DNA from: Pseudonocardia sp. 73-21
Lineage (GTDB): Bacteria; Actinomycetota; Actinomycetes; Mycobacteriales; Pseudonocardiaceae
DNA length: 64,000 nt
NCBI RefSeq assembly: GCF_001899645.1
Contig: NZ_MKVV01000111.1
Coordinates: forward strand, 121,169-185,168
Reading direction: 5' to 3'
Under the pieces are notes generated by a model, which had not been told where the DNA came from, did not search any database, and saw only the letters and a program-made list of their open reading frames with translations. Both the position numbers and the translations under genes were made by a program. This document shows, piece after piece, positions 36,044-45,719 of this stretch; the stretch's first letter is position 1, and every line of letters begins with the position of its first letter.

Positions 36044-36874
36044 ATGGCACAGGTACCGAACATCCGCTTGAACAACGGCGTCGAGATCCCGCAGTTCGGG
36101 TTCGGCGTCTTCCAGGTGAAGCCCGAGAACACCGCGACGACCGTGCGGGCCGCGTTCGACGCCGGCTACCGGCACATCGACACCGCGCAGATGTACCAGA
36201 ACGAGGAGCAGGTCGGGCAGGCCATCGCCGCGTCGGGCATCGCCCGCGACGAGCTGTTCATCACCACCAAGCTCAACAACGACAGCCACGGCGCCGACAA
36301 GGCCGCCGCGGCGTTCGACGAGAGCCTTCGCAAGCTCGGCCTCGACCACGTCGACCTGTTCCTCATCCACTGGCCGCGGCCGGGCGAGAACAAGTACGTC
36401 GAGACCTGGGGTGCGTTCGAGAAGATCGCCTCGGACGGGAAGGCGCGCGCGATCGGCGTCTCGAACTTCCAGGTGCCGCACCTCGAGCGGCTCGCCGCCG
36501 AGACGGGCACCGTGCCGGCGGTCAACCAGATCGAGCTGCACCCGTACCTCCCGCAGGCGGAGCTGCGCGCGTACCACCAGGAGCACGGCATCGCCACGGA
36601 GGCGTGGAGCCCGATCGGCGGCCAGGGCGGCGACCTCCTGCACGAGCGGAGCATCGGCGCGCTGGCGGAGAAGTACGGCAAGTCGCCCGCGCAGATCGTG
36701 CTGCGCTGGCACATCCAGCTGGGCAACATCGTGTTCCCGAAGTCGACCACCCCGTCGCGCATCGTGGAGAACATCGACGTCTTCGACTTCGAGCTCTCCG
36801 CCGACGACGTGGCCACGATCGGCGAGCTGGACAACGGCACCCGCACGGGCCCGAACCCCGACGAGTTCGGCTGA
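36044..36874 (+). CDS. Aldo/keto reductase
   Basis: 276 residues. The AKR barrel has the catalytic tetrad Asp and Tyr in GYRHIDTAQMYQNE, Lys in LFITTKLNND and His in DLFLIHWPRPGE, and the NADPH-binding PKSTTPSRIVEN near residue 231. The family reduces aldehydes and ketones with NADPH. The sequence is closest in style to the 2,5-diketo-D-gluconate reductase group (AKR5). It begins 19 bp after the patatin stop. Confidence 0.92.
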   Translation: MAQVPNIRLNNGVEIPQFGFGVFQVKPENTATTVRAAFDAGYRHIDTAQMYQNEEQVGQAIAASGIARDELFITTKLNNDSHGADKAAAAFDESLRKLGLDHVDLFLIHWPRPGENKYVETWGAFEKIASDGKARAIGVSNFQVPHLERLAAETGTVPAVNQIELHPYLPQAELRAYHQEHGIATEAWSPIGGQGGDLLHERSIGALAEKYGKSPAQIVLRWHIQLGNIVFPKSTTPSRIVENIDVFDFELSADDVATIGELDNGTRTGPNPDEFG

Positions 36875-36926
36875 TCGGTCCGCCCCGCACTGCGGGCCGG
36901 GCGGGTCACCCCTAGCGTGGCGCGAC

Positions 36927-37223
36927 ATGTTGGCAATCACCGATCATGCGGCCGAAGCCATCAAGTCGCTCACCACCGAGGCGGAACTCCCCGAGGGCGG
37001 GGGCCTGCGCATCGCCGCGCCGGACCCGGACCAGGGCCTGGAGCTCTCGCTCGCGGGCAAGCCGGATGCGGACGACGTCGTCCTGTCCGGTGACGGGGTG
37101 GCCGTGTTCCTGGAGCCCACCGCGGCCCAGGTGCTCGACGACAAGATCCTCGACGTCCAGCCCGTGCAGGGTGCGGACGGCGAGCAGGAACTGCGGTTCG
37201 CGATCGGACCGCAGGAGCAGTAG
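36927..37223 (+). CDS. HesB/IscA-like protein lacking cysteines
   Basis: 98 residues matching the actinobacterial HesB-like family (ITDHAAEAIKSLTTEAELP, GGGLRIAAPD, VFLEPTAAQVLDDKILDV). The three cysteines that hold Fe-S in IscA/ErpA are all absent and the protein contains no cysteine at all. It therefore cannot carry a cluster in the usual way and the annotation Fe-S assembly would be misleading. ATG at 36927 is 8 nt after TAGCGT. It is convergent with the ABC-F gene. Confidence 0.85.
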   Translation: MLAITDHAAEAIKSLTTEAELPEGGGLRIAAPDPDQGLELSLAGKPDADDVVLSGDGVAVFLEPTAAQVLDDKILDVQPVQGADGEQELRFAIGPQEQ

Positions 37224-37229
37224 CCGGGG

Positions 37230-37256
37230 GTAGGGCGGGGCCGGGGCCCGCCCTAC
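37230..37256. terminator. Bidirectional terminator between HesB-like and ABC-F genes
   Basis: GTAGGGCGGG (37230-37239) pairs perfectly with CCCGCCCTAC (37247-37256) around a 7-nt loop. The right arm includes the stop codon of the ABC-F gene on the minus strand, and a short T-rich run (TTCTCTGT) follows on the plus strand. Confidence 0.8.
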
Positions 37257-38902
37257 TTCTCTGTCAGCTTCCCGTCCGCCACCGACCAGTGCCGGGTGGT
37301 GCGCACGCTCTCCAGCATGCGGCGGTCGTGGGTGACGAGCAGGACCGTGCCGCCGAAGCCGTCGAGGGCCTGCTCCAGCTGCTCGATGGCGGGCAGGTCG
37401 AGGTGGTTGGTGGGTTCGTCGAGCACCAGCAGGTTCACCTCGCGGGCCTGCAGCAGCGCCAGTGCCGCGCGGGTGCGCTCGCCGGGGCTCAGGGACTCCG
37501 CGGGCCGCGGCGCGTGCTCGCCGGTGAGCCCGAACTTGGCCAGCAGCGTGCGGACGTCCGACTCTGCCCAGTCGGGAACGGCGTCGCCGAACGCCCGAGC
37601 CAGCGACTCCGGCCCGAGGAACAGCCCGCGGGCCTGGTCGATCTCCCCGACCCGCACGCCCGAGCCGAGCCCGGCCGTGCCGGCGTCGACGGGAATACGG
37701 CCCAGCAACGCGCCGAGCAGCGTGGTCTTGCCCGAGCCGTTGGCGCCGGTGATCACGATGCGGTCCGCCCAGTCCACCCGGGCGTCGACGGGCCCGAGCG
37801 TGAACGACCCGCGGTGCACCACCGCCCCCGACATCGACGCCACGACGGTGCCCGAGCGCGGTGCCGCGGCGATGGTCATCCGCAGCTCCCACTCCTTGCG
37901 GGGCTCCTCGACCACGTCGAGGCGTTCGATCATCTTCGCCGTCTGGCGGGCCTTCGCGGCCTGTTTCTCGCTGGTCTCGGCGCGCTTGTTGCGGCCGATC
38001 TTGTCGTTGTCCGGTGACTTGCGACGCGCGTTGCGCACGCCCTGGGCCATCCAGTTGTGCTGCATCTGGGCACGGTCCTTGAGGCCGCCGAGCTTGCTGT
38101 CGTACTCCTCGTAGGCCTCGCGCGCGTGCCGGCGGGCGACCTCGCGCTCGGCGAGGTAGGCCTCGTAGCCACCGTCGTAGACACCCACCTGCTGCTGGGC
38201 GAGATCCAGCTCGACGATGCGGGTGACGGTGCGGGCGAGGAACTCCCGGTCGTGGCTGACGATCACTGTGCCAGCTCCCCGCCCACCCCGAAGCCCCTGC
38301 ACGAACCGCTCCAGCCGCTCCAGCCCGTCGAGGTCGAGGTCGTTGGTGGGCTCGTCGAGGAGCAGCACGTCGTAGCGGGACAGCAGCAGGGCGGCGAGTC
38401 CGGCACGGGCGGCCTGGCCGCCGGACAGGGCCGTCATCGCGACGTCGAGGTCGACGGCCAGCCCGATGTCGGCCGCCACCTCGGCGGCGCGCTCGTCGAG
38501 ATCGGCGCCGCCCAGGGCGAGCCAGCGGTCGAGCGCGGTGGCGTAGGCGTCGTCGGCTCCCGGGGCGCCCTCGCCCAGCGCCTCCGCGGCGGCGTCCATC
38601 GTGGACTGGGCCTCGGTGACGCCGGTGCGCCGCGCGAGGAACGCCGCGACCGTCTCGCCGGGGCGGCGGTCGGGCTCCTGCGGGAGGTGCCCGATCGTCG
38701 CCTCCGGCGGGCTGACCGAGATCGACCCGTCCTCGGGATCGAGCTCGCCCGCGAGCATCCGCAGCAGCGTGGACTTGCCCGCGCCGTTCGCTCCGACGAG
38801 ACCGATGACGTCGCCGGGGGCGATCACGAGGTCGAGCCCGGCGAACAGGACGCGGGCGCCGTGGCCGGCGGCGAGATCGGTGGCCTGGAGAGTGGCGCTC
38901 AT
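37253..38902 (-). CDS. ABC-F family ATP-binding protein
   Basis: 549 residues with two ABC domains and no membrane segment. Domain 1 has GLVGANGAGKSTLLRML, the signature LSGGQAARAGLAALLLSRY and LLLDEPTNDLD. Domain 2 has VITGANGSGKTTLLGAL, LSPGERTRAALALLQAREV and LVLDEPTNHLD. A charged linker of about 80 residues lies between them (EEYDSKLGGLKDRAQMQ). ABC-F proteins act on the ribosome in translation control or antibiotic protection. Which of these applies cannot be read here. Confidence 0.93.
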   Translation of the reverse strand: MSATLQATDLAAGHGARVLFAGLDLVIAPGDVIGLVGANGAGKSTLLRMLAGELDPEDGSISVSPPEATIGHLPQEPDRRPGETVAAFLARRTGVTEAQSTMDAAAEALGEGAPGADDAYATALDRWLALGGADLDERAAEVAADIGLAVDLDVAMTALSGGQAARAGLAALLLSRYDVLLLDEPTNDLDLDGLERLERFVQGLRGGRGAGTVIVSHDREFLARTVTRIVELDLAQQQVGVYDGGYEAYLAEREVARRHAREAYEEYDSKLGGLKDRAQMQHNWMAQGVRNARRKSPDNDKIGRNKRAETSEKQAAKARQTAKMIERLDVVEEPRKEWELRMTIAAAPRSGTVVASMSGAVVHRGSFTLGPVDARVDWADRIVITGANGSGKTTLLGALLGRIPVDAGTAGLGSGVRVGEIDQARGLFLGPESLARAFGDAVPDWAESDVRTLLAKFGLTGEHAPRPAESLSPGERTRAALALLQAREVNLLVLDEPTNHLDLPAIEQLEQALDGFGGTVLLVTHDRRMLESVRTTRHWSVADGKLTEK

Positions 38903-38957
38903 AGCCGGTCCAGGCTACTGCTCCGCTGCTGCGGGCCCGACCGGCGCGGTGCGAGTG

Positions 38958-39755
38958 CTACCTCGTGGTGGCGAACGAGCTCACGCAGTCGCCCTGGTTC
39001 TTGTACTTCCCGGCCGGGAAGTTCGTCTGCCAGCCACCCGCCTTGCAGTCGTCCTTGGTGTAGACCCGCGGGTCGAAGTCGATCGTCAGGCCGCCGGCCA
39101 CGAGGGCGTCGGCCGCGGCGATGAGTCCCGCGTTGCCGGAACCCTGGTTGATCCCGACGGAGATGATGACCGCGTCGGGGTTGGCGGCGAGCACGTCGGA
39201 CCACAGCCGGGTGTCCGCGCCGAAGGTCGCGGTGAACGGTGCCGCCGGTCGCGTCGTCCACCAGCGCCCCTGCGCGGCGTCCCACGTCTGCCACGTGTCC
39301 AGCTTCAGCGCGGCCGACCCGACCGTGTAGTAGGGCTCGTAGACCAGCGTGGTGTAACCGCCGGCGGCGGCGCCGTTGAGATCGACCTCGACGTTGAGCG
39401 CCGGGTACTGGAGCGGGGAGGCGGTGCTGGCCGACGAGCGGTAGGTGGCGTAACCGATCCTCGTGGCGAACGTGCTGAGCAGGGTTCCGGCGGCCTGGGT
39501 GGAGACGGCCTGGGCCTTGTCGTTGCTCGCCGGTGTGGAGAGCTCGAGCGAACCGGTGCCGAAGCCGGCCGGTGCCCCGAAGGTGGTACCGATCGCCACC
39601 GTACCGGTGTCGCGGGTGGCCCCCGGGGTGAAGGTCGACGTCGGGCTGATCTCGGTGACGACCGTGGTGGCGGCGCTGGCGGGGGCGGCTGCCACCGTGA
39701 CGCCGACCGCGGTCGCGATCACCGCCACGATCGTTGCGATCCTGGTTCGTGCCAT
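38958..39755 (-). CDS. Secreted protein with C-terminal Cys-rich CKxGGW motif
   Basis: 265 residues. A Sec signal peptide ends at about ASA (residue 28). The body is a Thr/Ala/Gly-rich beta-type domain with YEPYYTVGSAALKLDTWQTW and RWWTTRPA. The end reads DDCKAGGWQTNF, then KNQGDCVSSFATTR. This C-terminal CKxGGW...NQGDCVS pattern recurs on many secreted actinobacterial proteins and the two cysteines probably form a disulfide. I do not recognise an enzyme. It is separated by about 95 bp from the desaturase gene, upstream on the same strand. Confidence 0.75.
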   Translation of the reverse strand: MARTRIATIVAVIATAVGVTVAAAPASAATTVVTEISPTSTFTPGATRDTGTVAIGTTFGAPAGFGTGSLELSTPASNDKAQAVSTQAAGTLLSTFATRIGYATYRSSASTASPLQYPALNVEVDLNGAAAGGYTTLVYEPYYTVGSAALKLDTWQTWDAAQGRWWTTRPAAPFTATFGADTRLWSDVLAANPDAVIISVGINQGSGNAGLIAAADALVAGGLTIDFDPRVYTKDDCKAGGWQTNFPAGKYKNQGDCVSSFATTR

Positions 39756-39850
39756 GGGGAGACTCCTGAGGGTCCGGCCCGCGATGGTGCGGGTACCGGC
39801 CCCCTTGTCGCTCCCGGCGGCCCGACCGTTTCAGGGACCGGGGGCCGGCC

Positions 39851-40954
39851 TCAGGGCAGCGCCAGGCGGTTGATCTTCCGCAGTACCTGCAGGTACTGCT
39901 TCCACAGCGGCCCGGTCGTGTACTCCAGCCCGTACTCCGCGCACAGTTCGCGCACCTCGGGTGCGATCTCGGCGTAGCGGTTGCTGGGCAGGTCGGGGAA
40001 CAGGTGGTGCTCGATCTGGAAGCTCAGGTTGCCGCTCATCAGGTGGAACAGCGGGCCGCCGTCGAGGTTGGCCGAGCCGAGCATCTGACGCACGTACCAC
40101 TGGCCGCGGGTCTCGCCCTCGAGCTGCTCCTCGTCGAACTGGACGGCGCCGTCGGGGAAGTGGCCGCAGAAGATGATCGCGTGCGACCAGAGGTTGCGCA
40201 CCAGGTTGGCCGTGACGTTGCCGGCGAGGACCGGCAGGAAGAACGGCCCCGCCAGCGCCGGGAACACGACGTAGTCCTTCGTGAACTGCCTGACGACCTT
40301 CTTGCCGATCCCCTTGAGCTGTGTCCAGACCGTCTTCCGGTCCTTCTCGCCTGCGATGATCTTCTCGACCTCGAGGTCGTGCAGCGCCACGCCCCACTGG
40401 AAGAACGTGGCCAGCAGGACGTTGACCAGCGGGTTGAGCAGGTAGTAGGGGTTCCACTTCTGCTCGTCGGACATGCGCAGGATCCCGTAGCCCACGTCGC
40501 GGTCCTTGCCGACGACGTTGGTGTAGGTGTGGTGCATGTAGTTGTGCGAGTGCTTCCAGTGCTCGGCGGGGCTGGTGTTGTCCCAGTCCCAGGTGCTGGA
40601 GTGGATCTTGGGGTCACGCATCCAGTCCCACTGGCCGTGCATGACGTTGTGGCCGAGCTCCATGTTCTCCAGGATCTTCGACGCCGAGAGCATCGCGGTG
40701 CCGAGGATCCAGGCGGGCGGCAGGACGCCGGCGAACAACAGCGCGCGGCCACCGATCTCCAGGTAGCGCTGCTTGCGGATCACGGAGTGGATGTAGGCGG
40801 CGTCGGTGGCGCCGCGCTCGGCGACGATCCGCTCGCGGATCGCGTCGAGGCGGCGGCCCAGCTCCTCCACCTGCCCGGGCGTGAGGCTGGTGGCCTCGGG
40901 GGCGGGGGTGGAGGGGACCGGCTTCAGCGAGGGGCCGACGAGTGCGAGAGACAT
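39851..40954 (-). CDS. Membrane fatty acid desaturase (DesA3-like)
   Basis: 367 residues. Three histidine boxes, HNVMH (about 104-108), HSHNYMHH (about 136-143) and QIEHH (about 308-312), bind the di-iron centre. Hydrophobic segments lie around 70-95 and 215-245. It inserts a double bond into acyl chains using electrons from the reductase encoded 12 bp upstream. The pair reductase-then-desaturase matches mycobacterial Rv3230c-Rv3229c (stearoyl-CoA desaturation), as I recall. ATG at 40954 has an AGGGAGAAGAAGG ribosome site. Confidence 0.92.
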   Translation of the reverse strand: MSLALVGPSLKPVPSTPAPEATSLTPGQVEELGRRLDAIRERIVAERGATDAAYIHSVIRKQRYLEIGGRALLFAGVLPPAWILGTAMLSASKILENMELGHNVMHGQWDWMRDPKIHSSTWDWDNTSPAEHWKHSHNYMHHTYTNVVGKDRDVGYGILRMSDEQKWNPYYLLNPLVNVLLATFFQWGVALHDLEVEKIIAGEKDRKTVWTQLKGIGKKVVRQFTKDYVVFPALAGPFFLPVLAGNVTANLVRNLWSHAIIFCGHFPDGAVQFDEEQLEGETRGQWYVRQMLGSANLDGGPLFHLMSGNLSFQIEHHLFPDLPSNRYAEIAPEVRELCAEYGLEYTTGPLWKQYLQVLRKINRLALP

Positions 40955-40966
40955 TCCTTCTTCTCC

Positions 40967-41974
40967 CTAGATGTCGAGGGTGGCGGGGCCGCTGGCCCCG
41001 GAGATGCAGGTCTGGACGAGGTCGCCGGGCTCGCCGTGGATCTCACCGGTGCGCAGGTTGCGGACCTGGCCGTCGCGCAGCGGCAGCACGCAGCCGAAGC
41101 AGATGCCCATGCGGCACCCGCTCGGCATGAGCACGCCCGCGTCCTCGCCGGCCTCCAGCAGGCTCGCGCCGCCGTCGACGTCGACCGTGGTGGCGCCGTA
41201 GGCGACGGTGCCGCCGCTGCCGCCCTCGCTGCGGACGGGCGGGGTGAAGCGTTCGAGGCGCACCTTCTCGCCCCAGCGCTGCTGCGCGGCGGTGAGCAGG
41301 GCGTCGGGGCCGCAGACGAACACCTCGCGGTCGGCGACCAGGCCGTCGAGCTCGGCCAGGTCGAGCCGGCCCTCGTCGGCGGTGTGCCGCACGACGAGCC
41401 GCAGGCCCGGGTGCAGCGCCGCGAGCAGCGTCAGCTCGTCGCGGAAGATCACGTCGTCGCTGGTGGGCGCACTGTGCACGAGCACGACGTCGGTCAGCGG
41501 GCCACGGGCGGCGAGCGTGCGCAGCATCCCCATGACGGGCGTGATGCCGCTGCCCGCGGTGAGCATGAGGAGCTTCGCGGGGGCGGGCGTCGGCAGCACG
41601 AAGTCGCCGGCGGCGTCCTCCAGGTGCAGCACGGTGCCGACCGGCGTGCCGTGCGCGAGCTGGGGCGAGACGACGCCGCCGGGCAGCGCCTGGACGGTGA
41701 CGGTGAGCAGGCGCGAGTCCTCGTTGCCGTTGAGCGAGTAGGTGCGCCAGTGCCGCACGCCGTCGACGTCGACGCCGATGCGCACGAACTGGCCGGCCCG
41801 GTGGCCCTTCCAGCGGCGCCCGGGCTTGATGGTGAGCGTGGTGGCGCGCGCGGTCTCGCGGCGCACGGCGACGACCCGGCCGCGCAGAACGGTCTGCGAC
41901 CAGAGCGGATCGACCAGCCCGAGGTAGTCCTCGGGCAGCAGGGGCGTGGTGAGCGCGGTGAAGGCTCGCAACAT
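40967..41974 (-). CDS. Ferredoxin--NADP reductase-type electron donor for the desaturase
   Basis: 335 residues. The FAD domain has HWRTYSLNG (RxYS motif), the NAD(P) domain LMLTAGSGITPVMGML and VFVCGPDALL, and the C-terminal plant-type 2Fe-2S domain CRMGICFGCVLPL with a final CISGASG. It delivers electrons from NADPH to the desaturase. The ATG at 41974 is chosen; the TTG at 42010 would add 12 unlikely residues and run through the operator repeats. It faces the MerR-family gene across 63 bp. Confidence 0.9.
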   Translation of the reverse strand: MLRAFTALTTPLLPEDYLGLVDPLWSQTVLRGRVVAVRRETARATTLTIKPGRRWKGHRAGQFVRIGVDVDGVRHWRTYSLNGNEDSRLLTVTVQALPGGVVSPQLAHGTPVGTVLHLEDAAGDFVLPTPAPAKLLMLTAGSGITPVMGMLRTLAARGPLTDVVLVHSAPTSDDVIFRDELTLLAALHPGLRLVVRHTADEGRLDLAELDGLVADREVFVCGPDALLTAAQQRWGEKVRLERFTPPVRSEGGSGGTVAYGATTVDVDGGASLLEAGEDAGVLMPSGCRMGICFGCVLPLRDGQVRNLRTGEIHGEPGDLVQTCISGASGPATLDI

Positions 41975-42040
41975 GACATCAGAACACCACAAAGTGATGT
42001 CACATGGCAAGTGGCATCAGCTGTTAAGATGTGTCACATG
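41974..42040. promoter_or_regulatory. Operator repeats between the desaturase operon and the MerR-family gene
   Basis: TGACATCA (41974-41981) and TGATGTCA (41995-42002) form a perfect 8-bp inverted repeat with a 13-bp spacer. A 9-bp word TGTCACATG occurs at 41998-42006 and again at 42032-42040. GATGTCA-like half-sites thus recur three times. TAAGAT (42025-42030) can serve as the -10 of the regulator gene, 7 nt before its ATG. The regulator probably controls both directions. Confidence 0.6.
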
Positions 42041-42802
42041 TCCACGGATACCCATGATGTCGAATGGCGGACCATCGACGAGCTGGCCCGCGTCAGCGGC
42101 GTCACCGTGCGCAACATCCGCGCCTACCAGGCCCGCGGTCTGCTCCCTCCGCCCGAGGTCAAGGCGCGTACGGGCTACTACGGCCCCGGCCACGAGGCGC
42201 GCCTGGAGCTGATCAAGGACCTCCAGGGGGAGGGCGTCAAGCTCGACACGATCAAGAAGCTGCTCGACACCACCGGTGGCTCCACCGAGCAGGTCGTGCA
42301 CTTCATCCGCCGGATCCGGCAGCTGTTCGCGGCCGAGGACCGGCAGATCGTCAGCGTCGCGGAGCTGGCCGAGCGCTTCGAGGAGACCGACCTCTCCCAC
42401 CTGCGGCGGGCCCAGAAGATGGGGCTGCTGCGCGAGATCACCGAGGACCAGTACGAGGAGATCAGCCCGCGGCTGATGGACTCCGCCCACGAGCTGTTCG
42501 GGCTCGGCATCCCGCTCGGGCGCTCCCTCGACGTGGTGGAGCAGCTGCGCCGGCACGCCGACGGCATCGCCAAGATCTACGTCGACCTGTTCCTCGGCGA
42601 GGTCTGGCAGCCCTTCGACGCGTCCGGCCGGCCGGCCGAGCAGTGGCCGCGCGTCTACGAGGTGATCGAGCAGCTGCGGCGCATCTCCGGCGACGCGATG
42701 CTCGCGGTGCTGGAGCTGGCGGTGTCCGAGCGGCTGGACACGACGTTCGGCCGCGACATCGCCCGCAACGTCCGCACCAGCACCCCGCCACCGTCGGACT
42801 GA
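42038..42802 (+). CDS. MerR-family transcriptional regulator
   Basis: 254 residues. The N-terminal winged helix reads WRTIDELARVSGVTVRNIRA, YQARGLLPPPEV and TGYYGPGHEARLELI, with a predicted coiled-coil helix (KDLQGEGVKLDTIKKLL). The C-terminal ~150 residues are helical with no cysteine sensor, so it is likely to sense a hydrophobic ligand or acyl compound rather than a metal. It is divergent from the desaturase-reductase pair and close to shared repeats, so it very likely regulates that pair. ATG at 42038 is preferred; ATG at 42029 would add three residues. Confidence 0.88.
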   Translation: MSTDTHDVEWRTIDELARVSGVTVRNIRAYQARGLLPPPEVKARTGYYGPGHEARLELIKDLQGEGVKLDTIKKLLDTTGGSTEQVVHFIRRIRQLFAAEDRQIVSVAELAERFEETDLSHLRRAQKMGLLREITEDQYEEISPRLMDSAHELFGLGIPLGRSLDVVEQLRRHADGIAKIYVDLFLGEVWQPFDASGRPAEQWPRVYEVIEQLRRISGDAMLAVLELAVSERLDTTFGRDIARNVRTSTPPPSD

Positions 42803-42834
42803 CCCGACGCGGGGCCCGGACCTGGAGAAGAGCC

Positions 42835-42870
42835 GGGGCGGGCGCCGGGGGATACCCCTGCGCCCGCCCC
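42835..42870. terminator. Bidirectional stem-loop between MerR-family and Old Yellow Enzyme genes
   Basis: GGGGCGGGCG (42835-42844) pairs with CGCCCGCCCC (42861-42870), extended inward by GGGG with CCCC. The two genes are convergent, so the element probably stops both transcripts. Confidence 0.75.
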
Positions 42871-42911
42871 GTCACCGGTCACCGGGCTGGTCGAGCCCGG
42901 CTTCGGTGGTC

Positions 42912-43997
<1,086 letters not shown>

Positions 43998-44074
43998 GTG
44001 AGAGTTCAACGAGGTGACCCGCGGGGCCCTTCCGGTCGGGCGCCGTGCCGATCATCACGGTTTAGGCTTCCCCG

Positions 44075-45652
44075 GTGAACCCGTCGACGATGCAGGCCCA
44101 GGTGGTGGTCGACGAGCTCGCCCGGTGCGGGGTCACCGACGCCGTGCTGTGCCCGGGCTCACGCAATGCGCCGCTCGCGTTCGCCCTGCAGGCCGCCGAC
44201 GCCGCGGGCGTGCTGCGGCTGCACGTCCGCATCGACGAGCGGACGGCCGGGTTCCTCGCGCTCGGCCTGTCGCTGCGCTCGGGGCGTCCGGTGCCGGTGT
44301 GCACCACCTCCGGCACGGCCGTGGCGAACCTGCATCCCGCGGTGCTGGAGGCGTCGCACGCCGGGGTGGCGCTGATCGCGCTGACGGCCGACCGGCCGCC
44401 CGAGCTGATCGGCACCGGCGCCAGCCAGACCATCGTCCAGACCGGGATCTTCGGCGGCGCCGTGCGGGCGGCGTTCACCGGCGCGGGGACGGCGGCGCAG
44501 TACCGGTCCACGGTGGCCAGGGCCGTGGCGGCGGCCACCGGCGGCCGGCCCGGGCCCGTGCACCTCAACATGCCCTTCGCCGAGCCGCTGGTGCCCGACG
44601 GTCACGCGCCCGCGGGGAGGAGCGGTCCGTGGACCTCCGTCGCACCGGTGACGCAGGTGGCCCCGCCTCTGCCGCTCGATCCCACCGCCCCGACGCTGGT
44701 GGTCGCCGGTCACGGCGCCCCCGTCCTCGACGTGCCGGTGCCGGTGGTGGCCGAACCGTCGTCGGCGGGGTGGCCGGGCGCCGTCCGGACCGGGCCGTGG
44801 CTGCTCGACCGGCCCGAACTCCGGCCGACCCAGGTGGTGGTGGCCGGACGTCCGACGCTGCACCGTCCCGTCCAGCGGTTGCTCGCCGATCCCGCGGTGG
44901 CCGTGTACGCCGTGGCCGACGGCTCCCCGTGGACCGACGTCGCCGGCACCGTCCGCGCCGTCGGAGGCCTGCCCGCGCTCGACCCCGACCCCGCGTGGCT
45001 GCGCCGCTGGCGCGACGCCGACGACGCCGCGGCGCAGGCGCTGGACAAGGCGCTCGACCACCCCGGAGCCGTCATCGGGCTGCGCCTGGCCCGCGCGCTG
45101 GTGGCCGCCCTGCCCGACGGTGCTCAGCTGGTGGTCGGCTCGTCCAACCCGGTGCGCGACGTCTCGCTCGCCGCGGCTCCGCGCCCGGGGCTGACGGTGC
45201 TGTCCAACCGGGGCGTCGCGGGAATCGACGGTACGGTGTCCACCGCGGTCGGGGCGGCGCTCGCCCACGACGGGCCGGCGTACGCGCTGCTCGGCGACCT
45301 CACCCTGCTGCACGACACGACGGGCCTGGTCATCGGCCCGGACGAGCCCCGCCCCGACCTCGCCATCGTCGTCCTCAACGACTCCGGCGGCGGCATCTTC
45401 GGCCTGCTGGAGCAGGGCGCGCCGGAGCACTCAGGCGCGTTCGAGCGCGTCTTCGGCACCCCGCACACGGTGGATCTGGCCGCGCTCTGCGCCGCGATGA
45501 AGGTCGGCCATCAGGTGGCGGAGGTGGCGGACCTGCCCGCCGCCCTGGCGCCCGCGCCGGGCCTGCGGCTGGTGGAGGTGCGGGGCGACCGCAGCGCGCT
45601 GCGCGACGGCCACGCGGCCCTCCGCGCGGCGGTGGCAGCGGCGCTCGCCTGA
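44075..45652 (+). CDS. menD: 2-Succinyl-5-enolpyruvyl-6-hydroxy-3-cyclohexene-1-carboxylate synthase
   Basis: 525 residues, a thiamine-diphosphate enzyme that adds 2-oxoglutarate-derived succinic semialdehyde to isochorismate. The N-terminus CGVTDAVLCPGSRNAPLAFA, RIDERTAGFLALGLS and TADRPPELIGTGASQTI are MenD signatures. The TPP-binding segment is LLGDLTLLHDTTGL to VVLNDSGGGIFGLLEQG. GTG at 44075 is 6 nt after TAGGCT (44063-44068). It is convergent with the isochorismate synthase gene. Confidence 0.95.
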   Translation: MNPSTMQAQVVVDELARCGVTDAVLCPGSRNAPLAFALQAADAAGVLRLHVRIDERTAGFLALGLSLRSGRPVPVCTTSGTAVANLHPAVLEASHAGVALIALTADRPPELIGTGASQTIVQTGIFGGAVRAAFTGAGTAAQYRSTVARAVAAATGGRPGPVHLNMPFAEPLVPDGHAPAGRSGPWTSVAPVTQVAPPLPLDPTAPTLVVAGHGAPVLDVPVPVVAEPSSAGWPGAVRTGPWLLDRPELRPTQVVVAGRPTLHRPVQRLLADPAVAVYAVADGSPWTDVAGTVRAVGGLPALDPDPAWLRRWRDADDAAAQALDKALDHPGAVIGLRLARALVAALPDGAQLVVGSSNPVRDVSLAAAPRPGLTVLSNRGVAGIDGTVSTAVGAALAHDGPAYALLGDLTLLHDTTGLVIGPDEPRPDLAIVVLNDSGGGIFGLLEQGAPEHSGAFERVFGTPHTVDLAALCAAMKVGHQVAEVADLPAALAPAPGLRLVEVRGDRSALRDGHAALRAAVAAALA

Positions 45653-45719
45653 CGTCGCAGCGCGGCGGTCACCTCGCAGCCCGCCGGCGCGCTGCGACGT
45701 GACCGGGGCGCTGCGAGGT
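45652..45719. terminator. Interleaved inverted repeats between menD and the isochorismate synthase gene
   Basis: ACGTCGCAGCGCG (45652-45664) pairs with CGCGCTGCGACGT (45688-45700). ACCTCGCAGC (45671-45680) pairs with GCTGCGAGGT (45710-45719), and GGTCAC (45667-45672) with GTGACC (45699-45704). The order A-B-C-A'-B'-C' means the hairpins are mutually exclusive or pseudoknotted. It fills the whole gap between two convergent genes, so it probably serves each direction. Confidence 0.7.

Noticed and set aside
42001..42037. TTG start for the reductase at 42010
   Set aside because: It would run translation through the operator repeats and add residues (MPCDITLWCSDV) unlike the family N-terminus.
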